From SIG299 sp045531955 (GTDB lineage Bacteria > Bacillota > Clostridia > Lachnospirales > Lachnospiraceae), in the NCBI GenBank assembly GCA_045531955.1, contig JAZSFC010000031.1, positions 62,001 to 126,000 on the forward strand: a stretch of 64,000 nt of DNA. Reading direction: 5' to 3'. Shown one piece after another: positions 35,003 to 43,551 of the stretch (position 1 is its first letter; every line of letters starts with the position of its first letter). The position numbers and the translations under genes were made by a program. Under the pieces are notes generated by a model. That model was given only the letters and a program-made list of their open reading frames with translations, did no database searches and was not told the DNA's origin.

Positions 35003-38000
35003 TTATTTCTTTTTGTTCGGAACTACCGTAACTTTACATCTTAACTTTCTTCCGTTTACAGTAGCTGTAACATAGGTTGTACCAACCTTTCTGGAAGTGA
35101 GTTTACCACCTACAACTTCTACAATGCTAGAGTTATCGGAATCCCAGCGCACACCGGTGGTTGCACCATCTACATATAAGGTAACTCTGTCATCGTAAAG
35201 ATTCATTTCTACGGATGTTCTGCTAAGACCGATTACAATCACCTGAACCTGTGCAGTTTTACCAGAGGTGGTCATAGCTGTGATTGTTGTTGTACCGGTA
35301 CGATGTGCGGTAACTTCGCCATTACCGTCTACCGTTGCAATGGTTTCCTCACCGGAACTCCAGGTTAATTCATCGGTAGTGTTATATGGTTTTAATGTAT
35401 AAACCAGCTTTTTGGATTCGCCGGCAATCAAAACAATTTGCTTGTCGGAAACCGTAATACCGGTTGCCGGAATTGGTTCGATAACCGTTACCCAGCAGCG
35501 GGCATATTTTCCGCTGTTATCCTTTGCTTTAGCCCAAATCCAGGTAGTTCCCGGTGTTAAGGCGGTAATGGTACCGTCTTCATCTACAACGGCTACTGTT
35601 TCATCATCGGAGCTGAAGTTTGCATCGGTATAGGTTGCATTGGATGGCTGTATATCAGCCTTCAAGGATGCGGTATGCCCCTGAATAATGGTTAAAGCAT
35701 TATGATTTAAACGGATGGAAGTTACTTCACGTACAACCCGGATTTCACAGGTTGCATACGCACCGTATTCATCATCGACCTCTGCACGGATAGTTGCATA
35801 ACCGTAATTTACACCGGTAACCTTACCGTTCTGGTCTACGGTACAAATACTTTCATCAGAGGATTCCCAATAAATCGGCATATTTTCTACAACTTCACCG
35901 TGGTTTGTTACTGTTGCTTCCAGCACAATGGACTTTCCGTAACCCAAACGATAATTGTCCGGTGTAACCGTAACAATCATAGCCGGGTCCATAACCTGAA
36001 TCAGACAGAATGCACGGAAACCACCGTCTACAGTTTCACAAGTAACAATAGTAGAACCTCTGGAAATACCTTCCACTTCACCAAGAGCATTAACGGTTGC
36101 AATATCCTCGTTATAGGATGTCCACTTTACATCCTGAATCGTAGGTGCTACCGGTTTAAAAATCGGATCAATCTGGAATATTTCACCCACATCGATAATT
36201 AAATCGGTTGGATCAAGTTCCAGGGAAATTACAGGCTCCAGTACTGTTACCGTACAGTAAGAAGTAACACCGCTTTGGGTTCTTACCGCAATAATGGCAG
36301 TACCTTCTGCTCTGGCTGTAATACGGCCGGTAGAAGAAACCGTTGCTACCTTTGGATTTAAGCTTTCCCAAATTAAGGAAGCTTCTGTACTGTTAATCGG
36401 AGCAATGGTTACTTCCATATCGAAGTATTCCCCACGATCCATGGTCAGTTCTTTATAATTCATTTTAACGCTGGTAGCCTTTTGCTTAACTACTACGTTA
36501 CAAATATCAAAGTAGGAGCCGTTGGACTCAGACATAATCATAATCTGAGTGGAGCCCGGACCCTTAGCTGTAACCATACCGGAATCATCCACAGTAACAA
36601 CAGAGGTATCAAAAGAAGTCCAAATTACATTTGGATTATCTACATTTGTAGGATTCAGCACATAGCTTAATCTTCTGGTTTCTCCGGTGTACATTTCAAT
36701 ATCGTGGTAATCCAGTTCCAGGTTTTTAACCACATCCTGAATAGTAAAGGTACAATATGTGATTAACAACGGATTATCCTTCGACTGGGCGGAAATGGTT
36801 ACCGTACCTGCCTTTTTAAAGGTAACAAGACCGGTCTGGTCTACGGTTGCAATACCGGAATTCTGGGTATCCCAAATGATTTCTTTATTGGTTGTATTAT
36901 CAGGAGTAAGGGTTGCATAGAGTTGATAAGTCTTATGGGACAACGGAATAGTTACTGCTGTCTGGGACAACTTAATACCCTGTGCTTCCTGATTTACGGT
37001 TACTTTACAGTAACCTACCACAATGTTTTCTGCATTTAACGCGGTTAATACAGCAGTACCACCGGTTTTACCCTGAATGGTAACGGTTAAGTCGGTAGAA
37101 TCGGTAATCGCAAAAATGCTGGAATCGGAAGATAACCAGTGCAGGGAGGTACCTGCAATACCGGATGGGCTTACCGATGCTTTGATAGTTTCATATTCAT
37201 CAATTTTTAATACTACATTGTCCGGAGTCAACTTAACGCTGGTAACTGCCGGCTGAATATATACGGTACATACAACAGACTTTTCAACTCCATCGATAAC
37301 CTGAGAGGCAATAATCTGCACTGGTTTTGTTCCGGTAGCCTTCTTTGCGGTTACCAAACCGGTTTCGTCTACGGTTGCCAGCTTTTCATCGGAAGATTTC
37401 CAGGTGACCGGAGAAGTACGGTCTGTGGTGTTTGCAATCAGCTGATATGTAGAACCTGTGTACATATTAAGGCTGGTTGTATTTAAGGAAATTTCATCAA
37501 TTACATAAAAAGTATAAGTAACAAGTACGGTACGGTTGCCGTAAGGATCATTTGGCGCGTAGATACTATCCTGCGGGCTTGGACGGTATTTTACGGTAAC
37601 CTGTACTTCACCGTTGTTTAATGCCGTTAACAAACCAACCTTTGCATCTAAGTCTGCCACATACGGACCATTAATGGCATCCACATAGTCAACCTCTAAT
37701 AATTCGGAGAACCGGGAGGTTGGAACATTGGAATTACCAAGAATACTGAAGGTATCGCCTACGTTTAAGTATCTAACCGTATCCTTTAATGTTAAATTAA
37801 CGGTAATATCAAAAGTAACCTTATTCCAGTCTTCATCTGCATACAGCTTATCTTTGGAGGAATAACCGATTACCTGATAAGTACCTGCCTTTACACCGGT
37901 GAAATGCAATAAACCATCGATTTCACTGATGCCATAGGTAAGTAATGTAGTATCCTTCTGGGAAAGTAAGGTTCTGCTCTGGGTAGAACCGTTATATGTA

Positions 38001-39010
38001 ATGGAATATACTTCCCATGTCATATTGCTTGCCGGATTACCATTGGTATATAACGTAAAGCTGTCGCTGGAAGTATCGAATTCGGTATATGGCTTGTACT
38101 CATCAAAGCCTGCGCCAAATTTATTGGTACCGGTTGGAGATACAATAACAGTAAATTCTTCTGCCTTCTGGTCGCCTGTAGTTGGCTTTAACGTAATTTT
38201 TGCAACACCGGCACCCTTTGGAGTGATGGTACCGTTGGTTTCATCCAGTTCGATAACACCGTCATTTGGCCAGTTCCACTTCATGAGGTCACTGTTTACG
38301 GTTCTGTTTTCTACACCTTTTAACAGTACCTGGTAGGTTTCGGACTGATTTAAAACTAATACCTTACTGTCTGTAGAAATGGTTTTCCAGTGAGTATCCG
38401 CACGGTCAATTTCCATTTTTACATTTACGGTACAAGTGAAGGTATAAGAATTGGATTTATCTGTTTTGTTACCGGCTTCGTCATAGATTGGCTCTTCAAT
38501 CTGAACGTTAATAGTTGTTTCACCAGGGGAAACAGCGGTGATGGTAACATTGTAGCCAAGGTTGCCGTTGCCGTCTCTGTCTACTCTTGCAATGTCTTTA
38601 TTACCCGGATCAATACTTTTAATTACAACACCGGAATCGAATCCGATTGGATTATCGTTTTCATCTACCTTAGTAAGAAGGAACATGGTGGAACCGGAAA
38701 TGGTGATTTCATCACCGGTTCTTACTACTTCACCACTGCCCGCGGTAGGATTGTAGAATACGAATCCGCCTGCAGAATCCGTTACAGTTTCATCACCCTC
38801 TTCTGCATGTGCAGCTCTTGCTTCTTTATTTTCTAAATAGGATAACAGCCCCTTTGCAAAAAGCGGTTCTACCGGCTTTGCCACCTCGCCGGTTCCTTCC
38901 GACCATTCCATGGATACGGATGTATTTGCTTCTGTATTTACATAGCTGTTACCTGCCAGCAAACAAACCGCCATAAAGAAACTGATTGCTTTTTTCATAT
39001 GCTTCATCAT
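35003..39010 (-). CDS. Large secreted protein with at least ten Big2 (Ig-like) repeats
   Basis: About 1335 residues. Signal peptide about 1-28 (KKAISFFMAVCLLAGNSYV). After a unique N-terminal region of about 500 residues, at least ten BIG2 repeats of about 85 residues follow, each with a W.SSD..IATVD..G.VTA..G...I motif. The protein ends in a basic VPNKKK with no LPXTG, SLH or membrane anchor, so it is released or held non-covalently. Big2 arrays form rods in bacterial surface proteins; binding partner unknown. GAGAGGG lies 7 nt before the third codon of the longest frame, so the start is placed there. It sits between argR/yebC and recN, a position with no such gene in relatives. Confidence 0.85.
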   Translation of the reverse strand: MMKHMKKAISFFMAVCLLAGNSYVNTEANTSVSMEWSEGTGEVAKPVEPLFAKGLLSYLENKEARAAHAEEGDETVTDSAGGFVFYNPTAGSGEVVRTGDEITISGSTMFLLTKVDENDNPIGFDSGVVIKSIDPGNKDIARVDRDGNGNLGYNVTITAVSPGETTINVQIEEPIYDEAGNKTDKSNSYTFTCTVNVKMEIDRADTHWKTISTDSKVLVLNQSETYQVLLKGVENRTVNSDLMKWNWPNDGVIELDETNGTITPKGAGVAKITLKPTTGDQKAEEFTVIVSPTGTNKFGAGFDEYKPYTEFDTSSDSFTLYTNGNPASNMTWEVYSITYNGSTQSRTLLSQKDTTLLTYGISEIDGLLHFTGVKAGTYQVIGYSSKDKLYADEDWNKVTFDITVNLTLKDTVRYLNVGDTFSILGNSNVPTSRFSELLEVDYVDAINGPYVADLDAKVGLLTALNNGEVQVTVKYRPSPQDSIYAPNDPYGNRTVLVTYTFYVIDEISLNTTSLNMYTGSTYQLIANTTDRTSPVTWKSSDEKLATVDETGLVTAKKATGTKPVQIIASQVIDGVEKSVVCTVYIQPAVTSVKLTPDNVVLKIDEYETIKASVSPSGIAGTSLHWLSSDSSIFAITDSTDLTVTIQGKTGGTAVLTALNAENIVVGYCKVTVNQEAQGIKLSQTAVTIPLSHKTYQLYATLTPDNTTNKEIIWDTQNSGIATVDQTGLVTFKKAGTVTISAQSKDNPLLITYCTFTIQDVVKNLELDYHDIEMYTGETRRLSYVLNPTNVDNPNVIWTSFDTSVVTVDDSGMVTAKGPGSTQIMIMSESNGSYFDICNVVVKQKATSVKMNYKELTMDRGEYFDMEVTIAPINSTEASLIWESLNPKVATVSSTGRITARAEGTAIIAVRTQSGVTSYCTVTVLEPVISLELDPTDLIIDVGEIFQIDPIFKPVAPTIQDVKWTSYNEDIATVNALGEVEGISRGSTIVTCETVDGGFRAFCLIQVMDPAMIVTVTPDNYRLGYGKSIVLEATVTNHGEVVENMPIYWESSDESICTVDQNGKVTGVNYGYATIRAEVDDEYGAYATCEIRVVREVTSIRLNHNALTIIQGHTASLKADIQPSNATYTDANFSSDDETVAVVDEDGTITALTPGTTWIWAKAKDNSGKYARCWVTVIEPIPATGITVSDKQIVLIAGESKKLVYTLKPYNTTDELTWSSGEETIATVDGNGEVTAHRTGTTTITAMTTSGKTAQVQVIVIGLSRTSVEMNLYDDRVTLYVDGATTGVRWDSDNSSIVEVVGGKLTSRKVGTTYVTATVNGRKLRCKVTVVPNKKK

Positions 39011-39222
39011 ATTCATACCCTCTCTCGTAAAATTTATCTATGCAATATTCGTTATGTACAATGGACATAGTATTCCCTTACCCAATATATCGGCACATTT
39101 TGCAAGATATATTAGAGCAGAATACAGAATCTTGTGCTTATTTTAACGGGAATTCTTGGCAGATGTGTGGCATAAATGTTACAGAGAGGGGGAAATTTTG
39201 ATTTGTACAGGTTGTATACTCT

Positions 39223-39245
39223 TGAAGTCGCAAATTGCGACTTCA
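39223..39245. repeat. Palindrome just after the ORF6N gene
   Basis: 11-bp arms TGAAGTCGCAA/TTGCGACTTCA around one base. It shares the TCGCA..TTGCGA core with a palindrome inside the neighbouring gene (40014-40040). No T run follows on either strand, so an operator is at least as likely as a terminator. The rest of 39017-39222 shows nothing clear. Confidence 0.5.
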
Positions 39246-39250
39246 CCAAA

Positions 39251-40243
39251 TCAAACCTTTATATCCGGCAGTATCAACAACCTGCTTATTACCGGATGAA
39301 TCATTGCGGAATCCTCCAACTTATTTATCGCACAAAGTTTCTTTCCCGCATCCTTACTGGATGCCCCGCAATGATAAGCCCGTTCTGTAGGCAATCCATA
39401 ATCAAGCACTATCAGTCTGTCATGGCAATCGGGATTTGGTTTGATGCGAAGAGGCGGATATTGATTTGCAAAATCATTTACCACTGCGGTTGTTAAAAAA
39501 CCTTTCCTTCCATATCCGTTTTGTGTAAATAGGATAACTTCAACACCTTGTTTTTTCTGTGACAAAAGCTGCAGGGTCTTGGTATTCATGTAATCATCCA
39601 CAACATAAATGCAGGTACATGCTTGCTGATAAATATCGATGTATGCGGCATCAGCCTCGAACTTTTGTCCCTTATATATTACAAAATTCTTGAAATCCTT
39701 ATCTGATACAAAATTCTCGTTTATTGTCTCAATACTCTTTTGGATATTATGAATATCCTGTTCTGACTTATTTTGTCTATCTGTAAGACCTGCCATATGT
39801 ACTGACATTTCAGTCATTTTTGCTGTAACTAAATCCATTTCAGATTTTGTAACAAACTGCTGATTTTGCATAATATAATGACGCATTTCCCGAAAAGCCC
39901 GCATAATGAATATACTTTGTTGTTCTGCTAATTCTCCTCGTAAGACGGTTGCTAGCATGTAAATACCTTGTTCAGTGAAAGCATAAGGGAATGCTCTGCT
40001 TTTCATACTTATATTTGCGGTCGCATTTTGCGACCGCAAATTCTCTAGTTCATATTCGTTTACCTGAAACATAAAATCTTCCGGAAACCGATTACTATTA
40101 CGTTTCACCTGCTCATTTAAGCGTTTAACTTCATAACCATATATTTCCGCTAAATCACTATCCAACATTACCCGTTGACCTCTAATAACATAGACTTTGT
40201 TGCGGATATTGTCGACGGACATTAGTTCTTTGGTTGTTTCCAT
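39251..40243 (-). CDS. ORF6N-domain DNA-binding protein
   Basis: 330 residues from the ATG at 40243, which follows AGGAGGAG; the open frame extends 45 codons upstream without an SD. The N-terminal 110 residues are an ORF6N/KilA-N-like domain (VYVIRGQRVMLDSDLAEIYGYEVKRLNEQVKRN...RFPEDFMF, AFTEQGIYMLATVL). A coiled-coil middle (about 120-200) leads to a C-terminal alpha/beta domain (YIDIYQQACTCIYVVDDYMNTKTL...DRLIVLDYG) resembling the phospholipase-D-like fold found in this family. ORF6N proteins are common in phages and mobile elements, but no phage genes flank it. Likely a regulator, possibly acting on itself. Confidence 0.85.
   Translation of the reverse strand: METTKELMSVDNIRNKVYVIRGQRVMLDSDLAEIYGYEVKRLNEQVKRNSNRFPEDFMFQVNEYELENLRSQNATANISMKSRAFPYAFTEQGIYMLATVLRGELAEQQSIFIMRAFREMRHYIMQNQQFVTKSEMDLVTAKMTEMSVHMAGLTDRQNKSEQDIHNIQKSIETINENFVSDKDFKNFVIYKGQKFEADAAYIDIYQQACTCIYVVDDYMNTKTLQLLSQKKQGVEVILFTQNGYGRKGFLTTAVVNDFANQYPPLRIKPNPDCHDRLIVLDYGLPTERAYHCGASSKDAGKKLCAINKLEDSAMIHPVISRLLILPDIKV
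40014..40040. repeat. Perfect palindrome inside the ORF6N coding region
   Basis: 12-bp arms TTTGCGGTCGCA/TGCGACCGCAAA with a TTT loop. It encodes LRSQNATAN. The core TCGCATTTTGCGA resembles the palindrome just past the gene's stop codon (39223-39245). Confidence 0.7.
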
Positions 40244-40349
40244 CAAACTCCTCCTACTTTTCTTCCGGTCACAATTTCTGCTCACAAATAACATTGTTTT
40301 ACTATTCATAGTCAATTCATCCGCATCACACGCATTGTGGCATTTATTA

Positions 40350-40378
40350 TTTTTAACACATTGTGTCGCTCTTGTCAA
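40350..40378 (-). promoter_or_regulatory. Promoter of the ORF6N gene
   Basis: Minus-strand -35 TTGACA (40373-40378), 17-bp spacer, -10 TAAAAA (40350-40355). The spacer contains ACACAATGTGT, and a similar CACAATGCGTG lies downstream, so a repressor site is possible. Confidence 0.55.
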
Positions 40379-40397
40379 TACTTTTCCAATAAAATAA

Positions 40398-40436
40398 CTA
40401 AAAAAGGGTAAACGTTATCCCAACGCTTACCCTTTT
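40398..40436 (-). terminator. Terminator after yebC
   Basis: Stem AAAAGGGTAA/TTACCCTTTT extended by ACGTT/AACG (40402-40415 / 40422-40436), followed on the minus strand by TTTTTAGTTATTTT. Confidence 0.85.
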
Positions 40437-40465
40437 CTTCATATTTCAACTATTCTGTTTCTCAA

Positions 40466-41194
40466 TTACTCGTCCCAGTTGTGGTAAACTTCCTGAACGT
40501 CGTCATCCTCATCAAGTAAGTCAAGAATCTTGTTCATGCTCTTGATGTCCTGCTCGTCAGTAAGTGTGCCCCAGGTCTGAGGAATCATGGTAACTTCTGC
40601 GGAAACTGTGGCAATCTTTGCTTCTTCCAACGCTGCAAACACAGCGGAGAAATCTTCCGGTGCGGTGATGATTTCGTAGCTGTCTTCTTCCTCTGCAAAA
40701 TCTTCTGCGCCTGCGTCAAGAGCAAGCATCATCAGGTCGTCTGCGTCCATGTCGCATTCTTCCTTATCAATGATAATCTGACCCTTTTTATCGAACATGA
40801 AGGATACGCAGCCCTGGGTACCAACATTACCGTTACCCTTAGTGAATGCGTTACGCACGTTTGCTGCTGTTCTGTTCTTGTTATCGGTTAATGCATCTAC
40901 GATGATAGCAATGCCGTTTGGACCGTAGCCTTCGTAGGATACAAATTCATAGTTTACGTTCTGACCTTCGCCGGCTGCCTTTTTGATGCTGCGGTCGATG
41001 GTGTCGTTTGGCATGTTGTTTGCCTTTGCCTTTGCAACGATATCCTTTAACTTACTGTTGTTGTTTGGATCCGGGCCGCCCTCCTTTACTGCTACGGCGA
41101 TTTCACGGCCGATTCTTGTAAAGATTTTACCCTTTGCTGCGTCATTTTTTTCTTTTTTATGCTTGATATTAGCAAATTTAGAATGTCCGGACAT
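40466..41194 (-). CDS. yebC: YebC/PmpR-family regulator
   Basis: 242 residues, standard length. N-terminal MSGHSKFANIKHKKEKNDAAKGKIF and the central TDNKNRTAANVRNAFTKGNGNVG are family hallmarks. Members bind DNA as regulators, and some act at the ribosome to ease stalling at polyproline; which applies here is not known. AGGAGAG lies upstream of the ATG. It has its own promoter, embedded in the argR terminator, and its own terminator. Confidence 0.94.
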   Translation of the reverse strand: MSGHSKFANIKHKKEKNDAAKGKIFTRIGREIAVAVKEGGPDPNNNSKLKDIVAKAKANNMPNDTIDRSIKKAAGEGQNVNYEFVSYEGYGPNGIAIIVDALTDNKNRTAANVRNAFTKGNGNVGTQGCVSFMFDKKGQIIIDKEECDMDADDLMMLALDAGAEDFAEEEDSYEIITAPEDFSAVFAALEEAKIATVSAEVTMIPQTWGTLTDEQDIKSMNKILDLLDEDDDVQEVYHNWDE

Positions 41195-41237
41195 TATTTT
41201 CTCTCCTGTTCTAATCTAAAATGTTTTCCAAATATAA

Positions 41238-41266
41238 ATTTTACCACAAAAAATGGCACTTGTCAA
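41238..41266 (-). promoter_or_regulatory. yebC promoter overlapping the argR terminator
   Basis: Minus-strand -35 TTGACA (41261-41266), 17-bp spacer, -10 TAAAAT (41238-41243). The -35 lies in the descending arm of the argR terminator and the spacer contains its T run. Confidence 0.65.
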
Positions 41267-41287
41267 AAAATCTTTTAGACAAGCGCC
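41246..41287 (-). terminator. Terminator after argR
   Basis: 10-bp stem with one mismatch (GGCGCTTGTC with GACAAGTGCC; 41278-41287 / 41255-41264), then ATTTTTTG on the minus strand. Confidence 0.8.
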
Positions 41288-41297
41288 AAATCTCATT

Positions 41298-41753
41298 TTA
41301 TTTTCCATAGATCAGGTCAGAAATCACCTGCATCACTTCATCCGTCTGTTCATCGGTACGGATGGCACACATAATGGTATCATCTCCCGCAATACAACCG
41401 ACAATGGCATCCAGTTCCAGGGAATCCAGGGCTGCCGCTGCCGCCATAGCCATGCCGGACACCGTCTTGATAACCAGAATATTCTGGGCTTTGTCCATGG
41501 AAAGATAAGCGTCCCTGAGAACTCTTACCAGCTTATCATTTAATGCAGAAGTAGTACCCTGATGCACCGCATATTTGGAGCGTCCGCTTTCTGTCGGTAC
41601 CTTCGTTAATTTTAATTCCCGGATGTCTCTGGATACCGTTGCCTGTGTTACCGCAAAACCGGCCTTTTCCAAATAATCCGCCAGTTCCTCCTGGGTTTCC
41701 ACATGATACTTTCTGATAATTTCCACAATTTTATTTTGTCTGCTGCTCTTCAT
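41298..41753 (-). CDS. argR: Arginine repressor ArgR
   Basis: 151 residues. N-terminal winged helix (TQEELADYLEKAGFAVTQATVSRDIRELKLTKV) and C-terminal arginine-binding hexamerisation domain (GMAMAAAAALDSLELDAIVGCIAGDDTIM). In Clostridia and Bacillus it sits between tlyA and recN. The ATG at 41753 is chosen over an upstream TTG because GGGAGG lies before it. It follows nadK by 18 nt and is probably co-transcribed with it. Confidence 0.95.
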   Translation of the reverse strand: MKSSRQNKIVEIIRKYHVETQEELADYLEKAGFAVTQATVSRDIRELKLTKVPTESGRSKYAVHQGTTSALNDKLVRVLRDAYLSMDKAQNILVIKTVSGMAMAAAAALDSLELDAIVGCIAGDDTIMCAIRTDEQTDEVMQVISDLIYGK

Positions 41754-41771
41754 TCTCCACTTTCCTCCCAA

Positions 41772-42617
41772 TTACTCTTTTCCTACAGAACCAAGCTTGG
41801 AACGAAGCACCTCAAAGAAGGTTCTTTCATCCAGCTGTACCATTTTGGTTGTATAGGCGGAACGTTTTACAACAATTTTATCTTCTGTATTTAATTCAAT
41901 AGCTGCGCGGCCGTCAAAGGTTGCCACCGCACCTACTTCGGGACCTCTGCGGTTCTGACGGATTTCCACGGAAATTTCGTCCTCTCCGGACACCACAATT
42001 TCCCTGGAGCTTAAGGAATGCGGGCAAATTGGTGTAATCAGAATCAGCTGTGCCTCCGGTGTCACCACGGCTCCTCCTGCCGATAAATTATATCCCGTGG
42101 AACCGGTTGGTGTTGAGATAAGCAGACCGTCACCGGTAACCACATCAAGCAAGGCACCGTTTACATATACCGCCAGGTTAATCATTCGGCTGACACCGCT
42201 TCTGGTGATGGCCACCTCATTTAATGCAGAGTCTGCATAATTACCGTTGATTTCACCATCTAACATCATTCGGTTCTGCACCCGGAAGTTACCGTTGCAG
42301 ATACGTTCCAAGCCTTTTTCCGCATCCTGTGCTTCCACGCCGGTAAGATACCCTAAATTTCCCGCATTAATGCCGAAAATCGGGATATCATATTTTAACA
42401 GACGGTTTGCCGCCCGGATCATGGTACCGTCACCGCCAAGAACGATAATGCAGTCCACATCCTCGGGAATTGGCTTCCACTCCGCATCTGCCGTATCTAG
42501 GGATTCCGTCCGCACTGCAAACTGTTTTCCCTGCGCTGCAAGGAAATCCTGCACCCTGCCGGTCAGCTCCAAATGTTCATCTCTGTCTTTATTTACAATA
42601 ATACAAAACTTGTTCAT
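41772..42617 (-). CDS. nadK: NAD kinase
   Basis: 281 residues. The GGDGT motif (61-65, Asp63) and TPTGSTGYNLSAGG define the ATP-NAD kinase family; it makes NADP+. The ATG follows GGAGAG. It leads a short unit with argR, separated from tlyA by a terminator. Confidence 0.95.
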   Translation of the reverse strand: MNKFCIIVNKDRDEHLELTGRVQDFLAAQGKQFAVRTESLDTADAEWKPIPEDVDCIIVLGGDGTMIRAANRLLKYDIPIFGINAGNLGYLTGVEAQDAEKGLERICNGNFRVQNRMMLDGEINGNYADSALNEVAITRSGVSRMINLAVYVNGALLDVVTGDGLLISTPTGSTGYNLSAGGAVVTPEAQLILITPICPHSLSSREIVVSGEDEISVEIRQNRRGPEVGAVATFDGRAAIELNTEDKIVVKRSAYTTKMVQLDERTFFEVLRSKLGSVGKE

Positions 42618-42640
42618 ATTCTCTCCGTAGTATCATAAAA

Positions 42641-42687
42641 CAAAAATTCGCAATGAACCCACATCAAAATATGCATCCATTGCGAAT
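42641..42687 (-). terminator. Terminator after tlyA
   Basis: 10-bp stem ATTCGCAATG/CATTGCGAAT (42646-42655 / 42678-42687) with a 22-nt loop, followed on the minus strand by TTTTTGTTTT. It ends the nusB-to-tlyA operon. Confidence 0.75.
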
Positions 42688-42717
42688 ATTTTATCATATT
42701 ATGCATAAAAATACAAG

Positions 42718-43548
42718 TTATTTATCCAAATCACCATGAGCGGCATCCACTGTTCCGGTGACAAGGGAAAGAATATCCTGTAATGCCGTATTGCGTGCCT
42801 CTTCCGCCTCCCGTTCATTCTTTCTGGCATATAATAAATATTCAATATTGCCTTCCGGTCCTTTGATTGGGGAATAGTCCAGGCGAAGCAGTTCAAAGCC
42901 TGTTGCTGCCGCAAAGGAAGTAACGGCAATCACAACTTCCTCATGCACATTTTTATCACGAACAACACCCTTTTTACCTACCTTTTCCCTGCCGGCCTCA
43001 AACTGCGGTTTAATCAGACATACAATTTCTGCACCCTCTGCCATCAGTTCATATACAGGACCAAGTACCTTGGAAAGAGAGATAAACGCCACATCAATGG
43101 ACACAAAATCTACCAACTGACCGATATCTTCCGGGGTGACATAACGGATATTTGTTTTTTCCATGGAAACCACCCGTTCATCGGTACGAAGCTTCCATGC
43201 CAGCTGATTGGTTCCTACATCAATGGCAAACACCTTCACAGCTCCGTTTTGTAACATACAATCGGTAAATCCGCCGGTAGAAGAACCTACATCCATACAG
43301 GTTTTCCCTTCCAAATTTACTCCGAACTGTTCCACCGCTTTTTCCAGTTTAAAACCACCGCGGCTCACATACTTCATAGCCAGACCTTTTACCTCAATCT
43401 GTACCGTTTCTTCGAAGCTGCTGCCTGCTTTATCTTCCCGGACACCATCTACAAACACGTTACCCGCCATAATATATGCTTTTGCTTTTTCTCTCGATTC
43501 TGCCAAGTTTCTCTTTACCAGCAGCACATCCAGACGTTCTTTTGCCAT
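42718..43548 (-). CDS. tlyA: TlyA-family rRNA 2'-O-methyltransferase
   Basis: 276 residues. N-terminal S4 domain (RLDVLLVKRNLAESREKAKAYI) and a FtsJ-like methyltransferase domain with SAM motif DVGSSTGGFTD. The family methylates rRNA ribose (16S/23S), affecting capreomycin-type drugs, and some members are called hemolysins without good reason. It follows dxs by 3 nt and is the last gene of the operon. Confidence 0.92.
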   Translation of the reverse strand: MAKERLDVLLVKRNLAESREKAKAYIMAGNVFVDGVREDKAGSSFEETVQIEVKGLAMKYVSRGGFKLEKAVEQFGVNLEGKTCMDVGSSTGGFTDCMLQNGAVKVFAIDVGTNQLAWKLRTDERVVSMEKTNIRYVTPEDIGQLVDFVSIDVAFISLSKVLGPVYELMAEGAEIVCLIKPQFEAGREKVGKKGVVRDKNVHEEVVIAVTSFAAATGFELLRLDYSPIKGPEGNIEYLLYARKNEREAEEARNTALQDILSLVTGTVDAAHGDLDK

Positions 43549-43551
43549 TGG

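Noticed and set aside
39251..40243. Prophage remnant signalled by the ORF6N gene
   Set aside because: No integrase, structural, lysis or replication genes and no att-like repeats flank it; yebC and the Big2 gene are on either side.
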